A DNA stretch of 64,000 nt from Anticarsia gemmatalis. Taxonomy: Eukaryota; Arthropoda; Insecta; Lepidoptera; Erebidae. Every line of letters starts with the position of its first letter. Within the stretch, counting starts at the first letter, position 1. The stretch lies in NCBI RefSeq assembly GCF_050436995.1, contig NC_134770.1, positions 8,690,501-8,754,500 of the forward strand, written 5' to 3'. The notes below the pieces were generated by a model, which worked only from the letters and a program-made list of their open reading frames with translations, had not been told where the DNA came from and did not search any database. Shown one piece after another: positions 10,531-22,181 of the stretch. Position numbers and translations under genes: made by a program.

Positions 10531-13500
10531 CTCAATACCACACCAGCCAGAAATGCCGTCGATCATTAACTATTTAATTTGTTAATTGAACTTCAGTGTA
10601 CATCGGTTATAAGCCTCCACCACTTTTAATTATTATTTATAACTTTCATACTGTTTGTAAATGAAGATTGAATGAATGAGATGATGATTGAAGATGCTCT
10701 GTTTAATCTCAAGAGATTAAATTAAATGAAATACACTTGAATATAAATAATAGTTTATTGATAGTTATGTTCTTAATTCTTGCCTGTAGCTTGTAATCTA
10801 TCAATAAATACATTTTTTTTTATACATATTTAAGGTTAAGCAGCATCTAAAGCAACGTTATAACCGCGAGTGCACAGACGTTGTCACGCAAGTTCTCCGA
10901 TCAGCTTCCAGTTGAGCCGCCGCTCGCGATAACTGACATTTATATTACAATACACGCTACATACATACATACATACATACGAGTATACAGCACCGTACAT
11001 ATGTATACCTGACACAATTATTGTTAACGTCGTTGCTTGCTGAAAATGACGGTGTGATCTAAGAACTCTTTCCGCTTTCATACCTTTTATTCAGTATTTA
11101 AGCCGATATAGTCGCTCATTTAATAATAAAATAACTGACAATCAGCTGCTACAGCTAATAACTCCGCTTTATTTGACATTGATTAGAGATGGATCTACAA
11201 AACAACATTATAACTTGTGATTAGTTATGTATGATCGCTGATAGCTGATTTGGCACCGAGGGTTTGTTAAATCATTTAAACAGAAGTAACTATTAAATTC
11301 ATCCTTAAATACAACACATAACTGTACTTATTGACGGTCGTCAATATGTACTGCGTGTTGTGTACTTGTGTATTACTGTGTATTGTTGTGTATCGCGGAT
11401 TACCGCGTCACTCACACGATGTGATTTATTGACCACTCACCGCACAGCTCATGTACTTGCTACTTAACATCAGATTATAATGTTGCTTGTCGATTTCACG
11501 CTGTTTCTACGATGATAAGTCAAGTTATGTTAGATACAAACCTCATCACGCTTATAAAGAACATCTTACTTGATGTCTCTGTAAACAGACAACCGACGAC
11601 TTATGTATTAATATATTATTCTATTAGTATAATCTTGTGACATGGATGATTCGACGCCCCGTTTTCGATATGACCCATGTGAGAGCAATTGGTAAAAGTA
11701 GTCATTACTATCTTAGTATTGGAAAACAAAGACTTTTGTGTGAAGAACACACTGTGATCTAAATTCTAAGTCAAATCACATGTTTACCTTAATGAGTCTG
11801 CTTTACAAAACGTATGGCTGCAGCAGATTTGTGATAGTGCCGACTGCCTCTGCAATGTTGAACGATTTTTACACATTTTCAGCCTTCGAGAAAAAATTCA
11901 ACGTAGTAAAAATACTTTCTAGTAATTCATAATCGTAACATATTTCTATGTAAAGAGAAAAATGAGAAAATAATCTATCTATAAATAGCGGCTGATTGAT
12001 CCTCATGGAATTAATTTATATTAATTTACACGTAGTCTGACGATGGCACCCACGCCCGCTCTCACCGGGGACCCGCGGGACGTGCGGGGACTGCGGGGAC
12101 AGGGGGGGGTGATGTATTGAAGTATTAGTTCAACGATAATTACTTTGAAATTTTATACGACAATTTTCACAGACTTGTTGACATTGAAAATAAATATAAT
12201 ACCTATTTCTCTTTTGGCAGATGTTTTTCGCTAATAGTACTGGATTTCGTTGTAAAGTTTGAAATAATTTTATGATAGCATCGAGTCTGAAATGTTACGC
12301 TAAACGTGTCACTAAAAACAAAAAACATACGTGGCTCTTAGTTGTACGCAATAATTAGCTGATGACAAAGTTACACATTGTTCGTAATAACCCATCTGTT
12401 GTAAATCACGGAATAACTCCATCGAGCACTTAGTTACAGGCTGTTTACACACAGTGCGGTGTGATTGACGCGCCTCGTAATCTGACGCGCACATATCGCG
12501 CGTGTCGACAGTGTCAACACCGCCTTAGGGCCGCACCTGCTCCTCGACCTTACGCACTTGAGTCATATTAATGTGTACACGTGTGTTCATGTTCATGGCT
12601 TTATCTGATTGCGGAAGTTAATGGTGAATAAACAATGTTAATAATATTACACAACTTACTTACATACATTACTATTTCACAGTACTATTACTATTATTAC
12701 TCTAAAAGTTTCTTTACCTCTGCCAATGTACAGCCCCGCACTGCTTGCTTGTATTCGGCTACAGTGGCCAGTTTCAGTGCAGTTTGTCTTTAGTATCCGA
12801 GTGTATGCTTAAACCACGGGTCCACGCTTTATTCCATCACTCTCGTAGCCCGATGGAACGGGTAGCGACATGCCCGACTTTACGCGCAGTGTCACGGTTA
12901 AAGCGCTTGCGACCTCAACTTCCATGCGTCGGACAATCACTGCGTCTCAGGAGTCGCATGCACCACCGATACGCTTTGAACAATCGACACTCAGTGTCCA
13001 CAAAACTCTAAAGCAACTGTCCTCTCAAGCTCGTTTCACAAGCATACATATTATCTTGGTTTCAAAACCTTTTTTCTGGATAACTAGAAGTTTTAATTAA
13101 ACGAGTATATGTACGACACATATACGTTGCTCCATGACTTGTGTGCCGATATCTTCAAAACTAGCAGTCAAAACACTTCGCTACAATAATTACAGAGGAG
13201 CAAACTTGGAACTAACAAGAAACGATCACTGAATATGTTCCTGTATTTATATTATGACCGCACACACATTTACACTCATGTATAAACACGTACAGTCATC
13301 AACACAAATATGTACGCACTGTCACATGAATACTACTGAAAGCTTTAAAATTACAGCAGTTAGCTTAACTCAAGTTATGCAAACTATTTATATGCTATCC
13401 AAATATAATTAAGGCAACCGTTATTGCTCTGGTTGCATTCATAATCAAACGTTTATAACCCCTCAAACGTCCGTGGAGGGTATTGTAATATAATTATGGA

Positions 13501-13635
13501 TACTTTAGTCTCCACGTATGTCACAGAGTACTCATATTGGTGTTGGTGACTGTACATGGTTTCTAGACAAAGTTAACATACATTTGTGTAACAATACAAA
13601 CTTAGAGCTCGCATTAAATCGCCGCCAAGATTCAC

Positions 13636-13636
<1 letters not shown>

Positions 13637-13668
<32 letters not shown>
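13637..13668. repeat. (CA)n microsatellite
   Basis: About 15 uninterrupted CA dinucleotides. Confidence 0.95.
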
Positions 13669-13669
<1 letters not shown>

Positions 13670-15008
13670 GTCACACACAACTGCACCGTGTGAAGTCAAA
13701 TTCTACAAGTTTCGTGAAAGTCGTGGAACCGTTTCCTGGAACTGTGACAGAGAGACGAATGATAAAGTAATATTTGTGGGTTACACTTCCCTTTGACAGA
13801 TAAACTAACATTCGTTTTGCTTAGAACATTCAATGAAGCGCGCAATCTTTGATGGAGGTGCCATTTCGTGGTATTTAAGCTAAAGAACATTATTTCATAT
13901 GTTCATGGCGCGTTAGTTTAAGACAAAGCAGGCAAGCACCTTAAAATCATACTAAGTACTTGAAGTTGTAAAATGACAAACGCTCACATAGTGGAAGTCA
14001 CGTCAAGTTTATGAACTTACCTTCTAAATAAATATTTGCGCTAAATGAATGTTGTTCTCAAAAACATTTGTTATAGGTTAAAACTGAATAATGTTCAGAA
14101 CATTCCCTGTAGTATTAATAAAGAGTTTTCATTTGAAATCTCTGTTCTAACTTCTGTCAAACTTGTAATGATAGCGCTGGAACTAGAGCTGGCGTAAAGA
14201 TCTGTCACACACACAAGTGCACGCTGCACATATGTATGTGTGTGTGTGTTAGTATTAGCATGTCTAAAGCTTGTTGCTCCGAGCTACGAGAGTCGAGTGC
14301 CTCGCGTACGGGACCGTGTACATTGCACAAATAAACTCAACCATATGAAAATGTTGCTTTCAAAAAAGGAAATGTTCGGTACTGCACGTACTTTAATTTG
14401 ACTAGCTACTGCTCGCGAATTCGTCTCCGTGATAATCCCGGAATTAAAACTATAATTTGTGTTAATCTAGGTGCAGGGCATTACCCGTAAAAAAATCTCA
14501 TCAATATCTGTTCAGTCAGCGCGAGTAAGTACCAAAAATACACAGTATACAGAATTACAGACAAACATACGTCCATCTTCACAAATTTAATATTGCTAGG
14601 ATAAGATAGTAAGATTTGTTATTTAGTAACTCAATTGATTGATAGATATTTATATGATTAGTGTGTGGTGTGTGTCGGTGCATGTGAACGGTCTGTATGA
14701 GGAACGCGCCGCGTGGACGCGTAATGTCAGAGCCGCGCTTCAATGCACTCCGCATTTTTGTACCTTCCTCCGCACTGCTCCATACCATCCATACTACTTC
14801 ATACTACTTCATACATACTCGAACTTGTATGTGTGTACATACGTGTTACTGCTAAATCTACAAACAAGTGAAAGGTTAAACGGCTATATGGTGTTCCTTG
14901 CAATTTCAAATGTATGTTTCAGAGATCTCATAGATAGTGTGTGTGTGCGTCATATGAGTTGCCATAAAGATAGCGTACTTATGACACTTAATATTATAGA
15001 ATCCATAC

Positions 15009-15033
15009 TTAATATTATAAATGTGAAAGTAAC

Positions 15034-15120
<87 letters not shown>

Positions 15121-15484
15121 GCTACTCAATCACGCCCAAACTACCGAACCAATTTGCATGAAATTTGGTATGGAGATAGTTTGATACCCGAGAAAGGACA
15201 TAGGCTACTTTTTACCCCGGGAAAATGACGCATGTCCCGGGAAAATTCAGGTTTCGCCACCGAAGTCGCGAATAATCAATATTATAATGACATTGAATTA
15301 ACAAAATTCCGTTGTCATGGCAACAGTTTTAATGGCGGATATGCTTTAGCGCGAGTTATATGAGATATAAATAATTTTGAGAATATATTTCGTGAAAAAA
15401 AGCATATTTTGTTGTTAAGGAATAATTAAGCTTTGTATTAAAAAAAAAATCATTCACGCGAGCGGAGCCGCACGGGTCAGCTAG
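15009..15484 (+). mobile_element. Helitron-like repeat, subfamily 1, with (TCTG)n
   Basis: It starts near TAATATTATAAATG and carries a (TCTG)n tract of about 85 bp. The body reads GGTATGGAGATA, ACATAGGCTACTTTTTACC, then CGCGAGCGGAGCCGCACGGG, and it ends GTCAGCTAG. Copies lie at 19381-19817 and, for the 5' part, 19818-20280. The CTAG end, lack of terminal inverted repeats and internal microsatellite fit the non-autonomous Helitron-like elements (Lep1/MINE type) described in Lepidoptera. The family name is inferred. Confidence 0.75.
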
Positions 15485-16550
15485 TTGAGAATAAACGGCA
15501 GGTAACGCAGTAAGATATGATGAGTAATATAACTGTTATTTGGCGTATGATTGTTAAAATGTTCCCTTTATTTCGTGTTTCTTGTTGGTTATAAAGTTAT
15601 TTGTGCATTTGACTAATTTCGATGTTGACTACGACATCATACGATGTTTCCGTGCACTATCCACTGCTCTGTGGTGGTTGCTCGTTACAAAGTCGCACGG
15701 TGAAATGTGTCATTATGTCAGCTGACCGAACCGTATGCCATATCAGTTCCTTATATCTGAATGTATCAAATTACACCCAGAAACTAAGTAACGTTATACA
15801 TGAGCAATTTTTATGTTTTGTGATAATGTGATGGGCAAAGTGATACTTTAATAACACATCTCAAGTAATCAACGTCACTAACACTTGTCCATATAATGCT
15901 AGCACCAAAAAAAGTTCAAGTGTAATAGACAATGCAATACAAATCTGAGCAGGCACATCTCCTAGCCGCGTTGTACAAAGTGAGACATGTCGGGAGCCCA
16001 GCGGTGGGACAGTAATGGGGTACAGAGAATAAGAATGATTTATTCGCGATCGAGGAGCGCTCAGCGATGAGTGAAGTGCCCCGCGGCGGCGGTAAGTGGG
16101 CGATTTGTCGCGCGCGAGTGGTGCCATCTAGCGGCGGCGGCGGGTAATGCGCAACACCCACGAGCGCATTATGCAAATGGCCGGCGTCGTAACAGCCGCC
16201 CGCGACTTCGCTCCACTATGACGATAAAAACTCCCAGTTATTTTACATAATAAGATGGCTTGTACCTGATCTTAAGATCAGGATCACTCAACTTCACTCA
16301 AGTGCTTGTAATATAGGTTTTGAAGGTGTTCCAAGTTAAACCAAACGGTAGGTAGACTTTTAGTTAATATTGTACATTTAAAGTAAAGTAACTAACTACT
16401 TGCTATTTGCATTGCCTACTTGAAGCATTGTTGTTAAACTCGCGGCAGACGTTGGTGCAAAAATGTCGACTAAATAAAGTCCATCATGTAGACTATAGCA
16501 ATAAAAAATATAAAATACACCAAATACATTATATTGTAAATTTTATGACT
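15485..16550. other. Upstream region of the secreted-gene cluster
   Basis: No gene is supported. A 30-bp SINE-tail fragment (GCCCAGCGGTGGGACAGTAA) lies near 15997-16020. A GC-rich patch at 16050-16205 contains a CTCF-like site and a short reading frame (16067) followed by a strong splice donor at 16092. That frame encodes only about eight residues, so I do not call it an exon. Confidence 0.5.
16121..16134. promoter_or_regulatory. CTCF-like motif
   Basis: GTGCCATCTAGCGG closely fits the core of the CTCF site used in insects and vertebrates (complement CCGCTAGATGGCAC). It lies in a GC-rich patch about 500 bp upstream of the first gene of the secreted cluster, a reasonable place for an insulator. 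This is motif matching only. Confidence 0.4.
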
Positions 16551-16554
16551 CCAA

Positions 16555-16560
16555 TATAAA
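16555..16560 (+). promoter_or_regulatory. TATA box candidate for the 16631 gene
   Basis: TATAAA followed by further A residues lies 76 bp upstream of the proposed ATG at 16631. A start site about 30 bp downstream would give a 5' UTR of about 45 nt. Such boxes are frequent by chance in AT-rich DNA. Confidence 0.35.
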
Positions 16561-16630
16561 AAATCTCATTACACATACAACAATTTGCAGTACACACAAG
16601 TAGGTTGAGTGTACACTGCACGATCTGTAC

Positions 16631-17826
16631 ATGTTCAGTTCGTACTTGTCGAGTCTGTGCGTGGTGGTGGTGGTGCAGGTGGCGCCACTGTGCGCCCACC
16701 ACGCCGCCACCAACGCGCCGCGCGCTCTCGCAGGTCAGTACCCACTGTGTATACCTTAATACTGTATAATATACCCACTTATATTGATGACCAATCAGCC
16801 GAGCTTAATATCTATCGATCTGTTTTAGTCAATAAAAAAGGCGAGGGCGCCCACAAAATAGCTGAATACGTAGATTTACTCAAGGAGAATCTGCGGAAAA
16901 ATAACGACGACTACTCCGCGGATAAAGTGCCCGGCGGCGATACCAGGAGACGTATCGATGATAGCAAGAAGCAAGAAGAGATCTTCCTGCGAGGACCTCC
17001 CGAGGAGCCCGACTTGACCTCCTCCTCTGTCGAAGATAACTCCGAGGACCAACAAGCGGAGTCCTCCGCCGAGTCCACGACGCGCCCCTCACCGCGAGCC
17101 AAGCAGCCGGCGAGCAAGCTCGTCGCACACAGGGACAGGACTACGGATCGTAAGACTGCACTACGCGACAGAATGTCCAGAAAGGCCGTCACCACCGCGA
17201 CGTCCTCCACCACCAGCCCCTTCCCCAGCGCCCCCAGCGCTACCGCTCCTACTACGACCATCGTCAAGCAAAGACCTGCTAACGCTGCGCTATGGAATCA
17301 TGTCCGGGAGAAGAATAAGAACATGCGTGAGATGGCGAGCGGAGCCAAGATACAGGCGAGCGGAGTCAAGAGTCAGGCGAGCTCGGGCGCGCCGCTGCAG
17401 CACAAGACGTGGATCGCGCGGCTCGGCACGTTCTCCACAAGCACGCTGACGTTCATGTTTGCGAACACGCGGCAGCGGCGCACGCGCCACCCGCAGCCCG
17501 CCGCGGCGCCGGACCTGCTGCCGCTGGGCCCCCTCGTGCCGCGGTTCGCGCACCAGCACAACCGCGCCACGCCGCACGCCGACCAGCTCGACATGGCGCC
17601 CGCGTCCGGCGCCTACATCCAGGACCTGCGCGTCAGCGGCCGCCTGTGCCACCGCCACGTGCTGTGGCCCGAGGGACCCAAGTACGACAGCCGCGGCAAG
17701 ATCATCCTGATGGCCTTCCGCAGCAAGTACGGCAAGAGCAAGGACTTCGCCGCCACCAAGCAGCCCAAGTACGTGCTGCCGCGCTGCTGCAACTGCTGCA
17801 AGAAGTCCGTGCTCGGCTGCCAGTGA
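16631..17826 (+). CDS. Secreted proprotein with Cys-rich C-terminus (family member A)
   Basis: Two exons, 16631-16733 and 16829-17826, joined at phase 1 (donor G|GTCAGT, acceptor TTTTAG|TC), give about 366 residues. Exon 1 encodes a signal peptide with a strongly hydrophobic core (CVVVVVQVAPLC). Exon 2 opens with the motif DLLKENLRKNNDDY (about 50-63). A low-complexity S/T/P/E/K-rich segment follows, then a possible furin site RQRR, and a conserved-looking C-terminal domain of about 105 residues. That domain holds all the cysteines of the mature C-terminus: GRLCH, CCNCC and the terminal GCQ, six in total. I do not recognise the family. The architecture suggests a secreted precursor cleaved to release a disulphide-bonded C-terminal part. 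The upstream gene start is chosen because it gives the signal peptide. An ATTAAA polyadenylation-like signal lies at 17861-17866. The motif, intron phase and 103-nt exon 1 are shared with the minus-strand gene at 21326-21740. Confidence 0.75.
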
Positions 17827-18080
17827 CCCGTTTTACACTACCTTACGCTTTACAATTATTATTAAAAGTAAACTTTACGCCGAAATGTTTGACTATCAAT
17901 TTTCATAATACACCGAAAGCTGTGTGTTCTTAAATTAGAACAAAACGATAAATAGGAGTGACAGGTGCGTTTCAAATTTAACATAATTGTTCGTCAGCTA
18001 GATTAAACCAACGTTACGAATCATGTAGCGACGAGCGTGATGCGCGACCAATCGTTCAATTAAGTGCTATCTGTGCTAAC

Positions 18081-18088
18081 TATATAAA
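18081..18088 (+). promoter_or_regulatory. TATA box for the 18125 gene
   Basis: TATATAAA lies 44 bp upstream of the proposed ATG, which would give a very short 5' UTR of about 10-15 nt. Position and sequence are good for a core promoter. Confidence 0.55.
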
Positions 18089-18124
18089 CATAAAGCGATA
18101 GCGACAGGCGTGTGTTTGACCAAC

Positions 18125-19164
18125 ATGTGGCCGTATGTGTTGCTGGCCGTCGCCGTCGTCGCGGTGAGTACTAAGTACATATTAAGCGTAACTTTAATAA
18201 ATTTTGAAATAAAGATATGTGTTACATCGCATCAGACTCGTCTATAAGCCATTTAATCGGTCTGTTCGTCGACAGTTCCACGAGGTGCGGGCGCTGCACT
18301 CGGTCAGCGATGACGTAAGTATCATTTTTATAGCTCCGGCGTAATTCGTACGTCCGTTAAATGCAGGGTGAAACTCAGGCGCTTTTATTTTCACAAAACG
18401 GTACAACGATATTTTCAGGCCGGGCCGATTTCGAATATCGAGCTGCTGATTCCTCTGGCGGTGCCCGTGCAGCCGCCCCCGGCGCGCTTCGAGCGGGTCC
18501 AGGAGACGCAAGCCGAGCGCGGACCCGACGCGGTGCGCGTCCAACGCGACGAGCCCTACAGCGCCATCCCCGCGTACGCGTTCACCCTGGACACGCGCGA
18601 CGCGCCGCAGTTCCGCGCCGCGCAGCGCCCGCCGCCGCGCGCCGAGCTGCTGCAGACACACTCGCTGTACGTGGCGCAGCTGTGGCCGCGCGGGGAGCAC
18701 GCGCAGGCCGGGGAGGGCACGTCGCGCGCCGAGCTGCGGCGCGAGGGGCAGCGCGCGTGCCGCCGCCTGGCGCGGGCGCACGCGGGCGCGGCGCGCGACG
18801 TGCTGCTGTACCTGTGCTCCGAGCTCGTGGACGTGCTCGCCGCGCGCTGCGACTGCTGCGAGGACCCGCGCGCCGACACTCGCCCCGACACTCGGCCCGA
18901 CGGCTCTCCCCTCCCCGCCCTGCCCTGGATAGAGCCCGCCACGCGCCGCAAGGAGTACCCCAATCGCGGTCACAACACCAGATTGTGAGTATGCGTGGAC
19001 CTTTATGAGACATAAAAAAAATTAAATCGAAAGGCAATGGCATGGCTCGTGTGACGTCCACCGTTTCCCGACGTTCGTTCCCATGAATTCTCGCCATTGA
19101 GCGCATGATAATAACCACGTTTCACGTCGGCAGGTTTCAGCAGTACATGCATTTACCCAAGTAA
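18125..19164 (+). CDS. Secreted protein with five-Cys C-terminal region, unknown family
   Basis: Proposed exons are 18125-18163, 18276-18314, 18419-18984 and 19134-19164, with phases 0, 0 and 2 and good GT-AG sites, giving about 224 residues. The signal peptide spans exons 1 and 2 (MWPYVLLAVAVVA then FHEVRA). The rest is Arg/Ala/Pro-rich and GC-rich at third positions. Five cysteines cluster late (GQRAC, LLYLC, ARCDCC) over about 35 residues that could form an amphipathic helix pair. The odd cysteine number leaves open an intermolecular disulphide. The stop in the last exon (CCC AAG TAA GTG) overlaps a perfect GTAAGT donor, so further 3' exons are possible. It does not carry the DNDDY motif of its neighbours and its intron phase differs, so I do not place it in their family. 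Function unknown; location extracellular by inference. Confidence 0.65.
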
Positions 19165-19380
19165 GTGTTCACGGCGAGATGATTTTATGTCAAATTGATT
19201 ATTTATTTATAATTTCACGAGCATGTTCGACCGTGAACCGCCGTCAAGTGATGTGAAATGCCGGCACTCTCCGCAATAACGTGATGAGCGTCACCGTCGT
19301 AATCACCGTTAAGCACAATTCACGCATACGTTAGTAACTACGACTTATCCATACTATAATATACTATATACTATCCATAC
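19165..19380. other. Short spacer, nothing recognised
   Basis: AT-rich spacer between the 18125 gene and the first of three repeat copies, with no ORF or motif I can support. Confidence 0.5.
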
Positions 19381-19817
19381 TAATATTATAAATGCGAAAG
19401 TAACTCTGTCTGTCTGTCTGTCTGTCCGTCTGTCTGTCTATCTGTCTGTCTGCTACTCAATCACGCCTAAACTACTGAACCAATTTACATGAAATTTGGT
19501 ATGGAGATATTTTCATACCCAAGAAAGGACATAGGCTACTTTTTACCCCGGGAAAATGACACATTTCCCGGGAAAATTCAGGTTTCGCAACCGAAGTCGC
19601 GAATAATCAATATTATAATGACATTGAATTAACAAAATTCCGTTGTCATGGCAACAGTTTTAATGGCGGATATGCCTTAGCGCGAGTTATATGAGATAAT
19701 AAATAATTTTGAAAATATTTTTCGTGAAAAAAAGCATATTTTGTTGTTAAGGAATAATTAAGCTTCGTATTAGTAAAAAAAAATCATTCACGCGAGCGGA
19801 GCCGCACGGGTCAGTTA
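19381..19817 (+). mobile_element. Helitron-like repeat, subfamily 1
   Basis: Near-identical to 15009-15484 along its whole length, with a shorter TCTG tract. The end reads GTCAGTTAG, so the canonical CTAG has one substitution. Confidence 0.8.
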
Positions 19818-20280
19818 GTAATATTATAAATGCGAAAGTAACTCTGTCTGTCTGTCTGTCTGCTACTCAATCACGCCTAAACTACTGAACCAATTTGCAT
19901 GAAATTTGGTATGGAGATACTTTGATACCCGAGAAAGGAGGTAGGCTACTTTTTACCCCGGGAAAATGACGCATTTCCCGGGAAAACTCAGGTGAAACGA
20001 AGTCGCGAATAATCAATATTATAATGACATTGAATTAATAAAATTCCGTTGTCATGGCAACTGTTTTAATGGCGGATATGCCTTAGCGTGACTTCGTTAT
20101 ATTAAGAGTTAAGAGATATAAATAATTTTGAGAATATTTTTGTGAAAAAAAAAGCATATTTTATATCATCACGCTACCACCAATAGGAGCAGAGCAACAG
20201 TAAAAAGTGTAACAAAAACGTGGAAAGTTCTGACCCATTCTCTCTTATGTGACGCAAGCGAAGTTGCGCGGGTCAGCTAG
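19818..20280 (+). mobile_element. Chimeric Helitron-like repeat
   Basis: It abuts the previous copy with no spacer. The first 340 bp or so follow subfamily 1. From about 20160 (ATCATCACGCTACCACCAATAGGAG) to the terminal GTCAGCTAG it follows the 3' end of subfamily 2 (copies at 34693-34914 and 37361-37626). The switch is sharp, so this is a 3'-end exchange or nested truncation. Confidence 0.75.
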
Positions 20281-20723
20281 TTGTCTATATATCTAAAAAT
20301 CAAAGGTGACTGACTGAATGACCTAGTGATCTATCAACGCACAGCCTAAACCGCTAGACTGATGGGGCTGAAATTGGCATTGGCATGCAGGTAGATATTA
20401 TGACGTAGGCATCCGCTAAAAAAAGTTCTTTTTTAAATTGTAGCCCTATGGGGATAAAATAGGGGGTGAAAGTTTGAATGAAACTTTGTCAATCTTAACC
20501 GATTGGACTGAGACTTTGCATGCATGGAGCTACTATGACGTAGGCATCCCTTACGAAAGGATTTTGATAAATTGCACCGCTGAGGGGACAAAATAGGAGG
20601 TGAAAGTTTGTATAAATCTTCTTAAATTTAAGACTGATTGCACTGAAATTAACCTAGATTTAGACATAGGCTTTTTTTTACTACGGGAAATATCACGCGG
20701 ACGAAGTCGCGGGCGGAAGCTAG
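20281..20723 (+). mobile_element. CTAG-ended repeat, third family
   Basis: It begins immediately after the CTAG of the preceding element and ends GCGGGCGGAAGCTAG. The body has two diverged copies of a GACGTAGGCATCC plus GGGGTGAAAGTTTG module. The end architecture is like the Helitron-like repeats but the body is unrelated. No coding capacity. Confidence 0.6.
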
Positions 20724-21325
20724 TCTTTTATAATTACAATTGATATAAACAGCCAAAAGATTCAGAAGTCATCATTGGTCCACTATTTTACCAAAAATAA
20801 AGTTGTCACTTTGCAAAGAGCTAGCTTACTTAGCGAACGAAACTATAATAATATGGTGATAATAATGCGTAATGTGTTTACAGAGTCGAATAATTGTTCA
20901 GCACCGGCTACACCCTGCTGCGATGTTAAACAAGGACTCACTTCTAGATACTATGAGGCATCGAGTTGTCATTAAGTAAAATTGACAATTGTTAGTTCAT
21001 TAACAGTAGTTTTATTTATGTTATACTGAAAATAAATCCATGATTCATGTATGTAGTTAGCTAAATAATTAGCATTATTAATTTTCCTATTTTTTATCAT
21101 GTGTAAGCAATTCAAAATTATCAAAGCGAATTCTATGAAAAGTAATAATACTGTAATAATTGGTTTAATCGATGCTAGACAACAAACGTCTACTTCTTCT
21201 AAGTTGAGAAGCAGGTAGGTGGTGTACACTACTATATGCACGAGCGTAACGTGTTCCGTCAGTTGCTGTGATGTTATATTAGGTGACAGGTGGTATTCAA
21301 AGAAAAACTATGAGTAATAAATAGA
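20724..21325. other. Spacer between convergent gene pairs
   Basis: No gene is supported. It lies between the 3' ends of the plus-strand pair and the minus-strand pair. An AATAAA on the minus strand near 21011-21016 could serve the 21326 gene. Confidence 0.45.
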
Positions 21326-21740
21326 TTACATATCATTTAATATATAAAACTCTGGAACTTTGTAGTCGTCGTTGTCTCGCCGCAACTTATTCTTGATGGT
21401 GTTCAATAATTTATTGGAGAATTTATGCTCATTTTTCTTATAGTAATCTTCATAGAAAATATCTGTATAATAATTTAAATTACGATCACAAACATTAATT
21501 GAAAAAGCAACTTTAAACAAATGGAGAATTAACCACTTGATGTCAAACAAAAAAATATATTGTAATTTTACTTGAGTTTCATAGGAATGCACAAATAAAT
21601 TTACACGAAGCTGCAATAGAGACGGTAATCAACTGACCTGAGCCGTTCACCAGCACGGAGGCGGGCGGCGACAGCCCCGCGTCCGCGCACGCCGCGCTCC
21701 ACCACGCCACCACGCACAGAGCCGACACCACCACACACAT
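21326..21740 (-). CDS. Short secreted peptide precursor (family member C)
   Basis: Two exons on the minus strand, 21740-21638 and 21462-21326, joined at phase 1 (donor CAG|GTCAGT, acceptor TATACAG|AT), give 79 residues. Exon 1 (103 coding nt, the same length as in the 16631 gene) encodes a signal peptide with core CVVVSALCVVAWW. Exon 2 encodes a 45-residue tyrosine/lysine/asparagine-rich tail containing LLNTIKNKLRRDNDDYKVP (about 53-71), then ends at TAA. The motif aligns without gaps with DLLKENLRKNNDDY of member A, and KVP recurs after it in both. This is the minimal form of the proposed family: signal, motif, stop. Codon usage is AT-rich, unlike GC-rich members A and D. An alternative acceptor at 21611 is out of frame and was rejected. 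Function unknown. Confidence 0.65.
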
Positions 21741-22181
21741 GCTCGCTCTTCTTACTTACAAACACAAATACAACAACTAAAATATTCTACATTCAATATT
21801 TTTATTGATCAAATAAATCTTGCAATAAAACTTACAACATCGATGTTGAAACATGCTTCAAATAATATACTGTCGATAACGCACAAAAATATATGCACAT
21901 TATTTTATCCCAAAAAGTTGGTAGAGGCTAAATATTATAAATATGAATAATATTATTATAAATTGTAAATATTTTTCTTTTTTTTTGTCATAGTCTTAGT
22001 TTAATAGTAATTTGTTTGATTTGTAGAGGCTTGAACCTGTTATTAATAAGACTGATGACTGATCTCTATATCCCATCAGAAACTGCACTATGAATTTGAC
22101 CTTAACTATTTGCGATCAGTAAACGTTCCTTAAATAATATTGTACATCGTTGTCAAAACTAAAGCTGTTTCGTCGTAAGCG

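Larger units (their letters stand above)
9831..15008. other. Intergenic, no gene supported
   Basis: No ORF here has splice context or a recognisable domain. It includes the phased CGTCAC array, a G-rich patch near 12075-12110 and a CA microsatellite at 13637-13668. Confidence 0.55.

Noticed and set aside
14639..15184. 181-residue plus-strand ORF
   Set aside because: Ends inside the (TCTG)n tract of a Helitron-like element; C-terminal Ser-Val-Cys-Leu repeat is the microsatellite.
16067..16091. Mini-exon MSEVPRGG followed by GTAAGT
   Set aside because: Only about eight codons, no TATA box and no matching acceptor; a chance donor in a GC-rich patch is likelier.
18242..19118. Long minus-strand ORFs across the 18125 gene
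   Set aside because: GC-rich antisense shadows; the plus strand has a TATA box, signal peptide and consistent splice phases.
21463..21610. Alternative acceptor TTGCAG for exon 2 of the 79-residue gene
   Set aside because: A strong consensus, but joining the signal exon there gives a stop after about ten residues.
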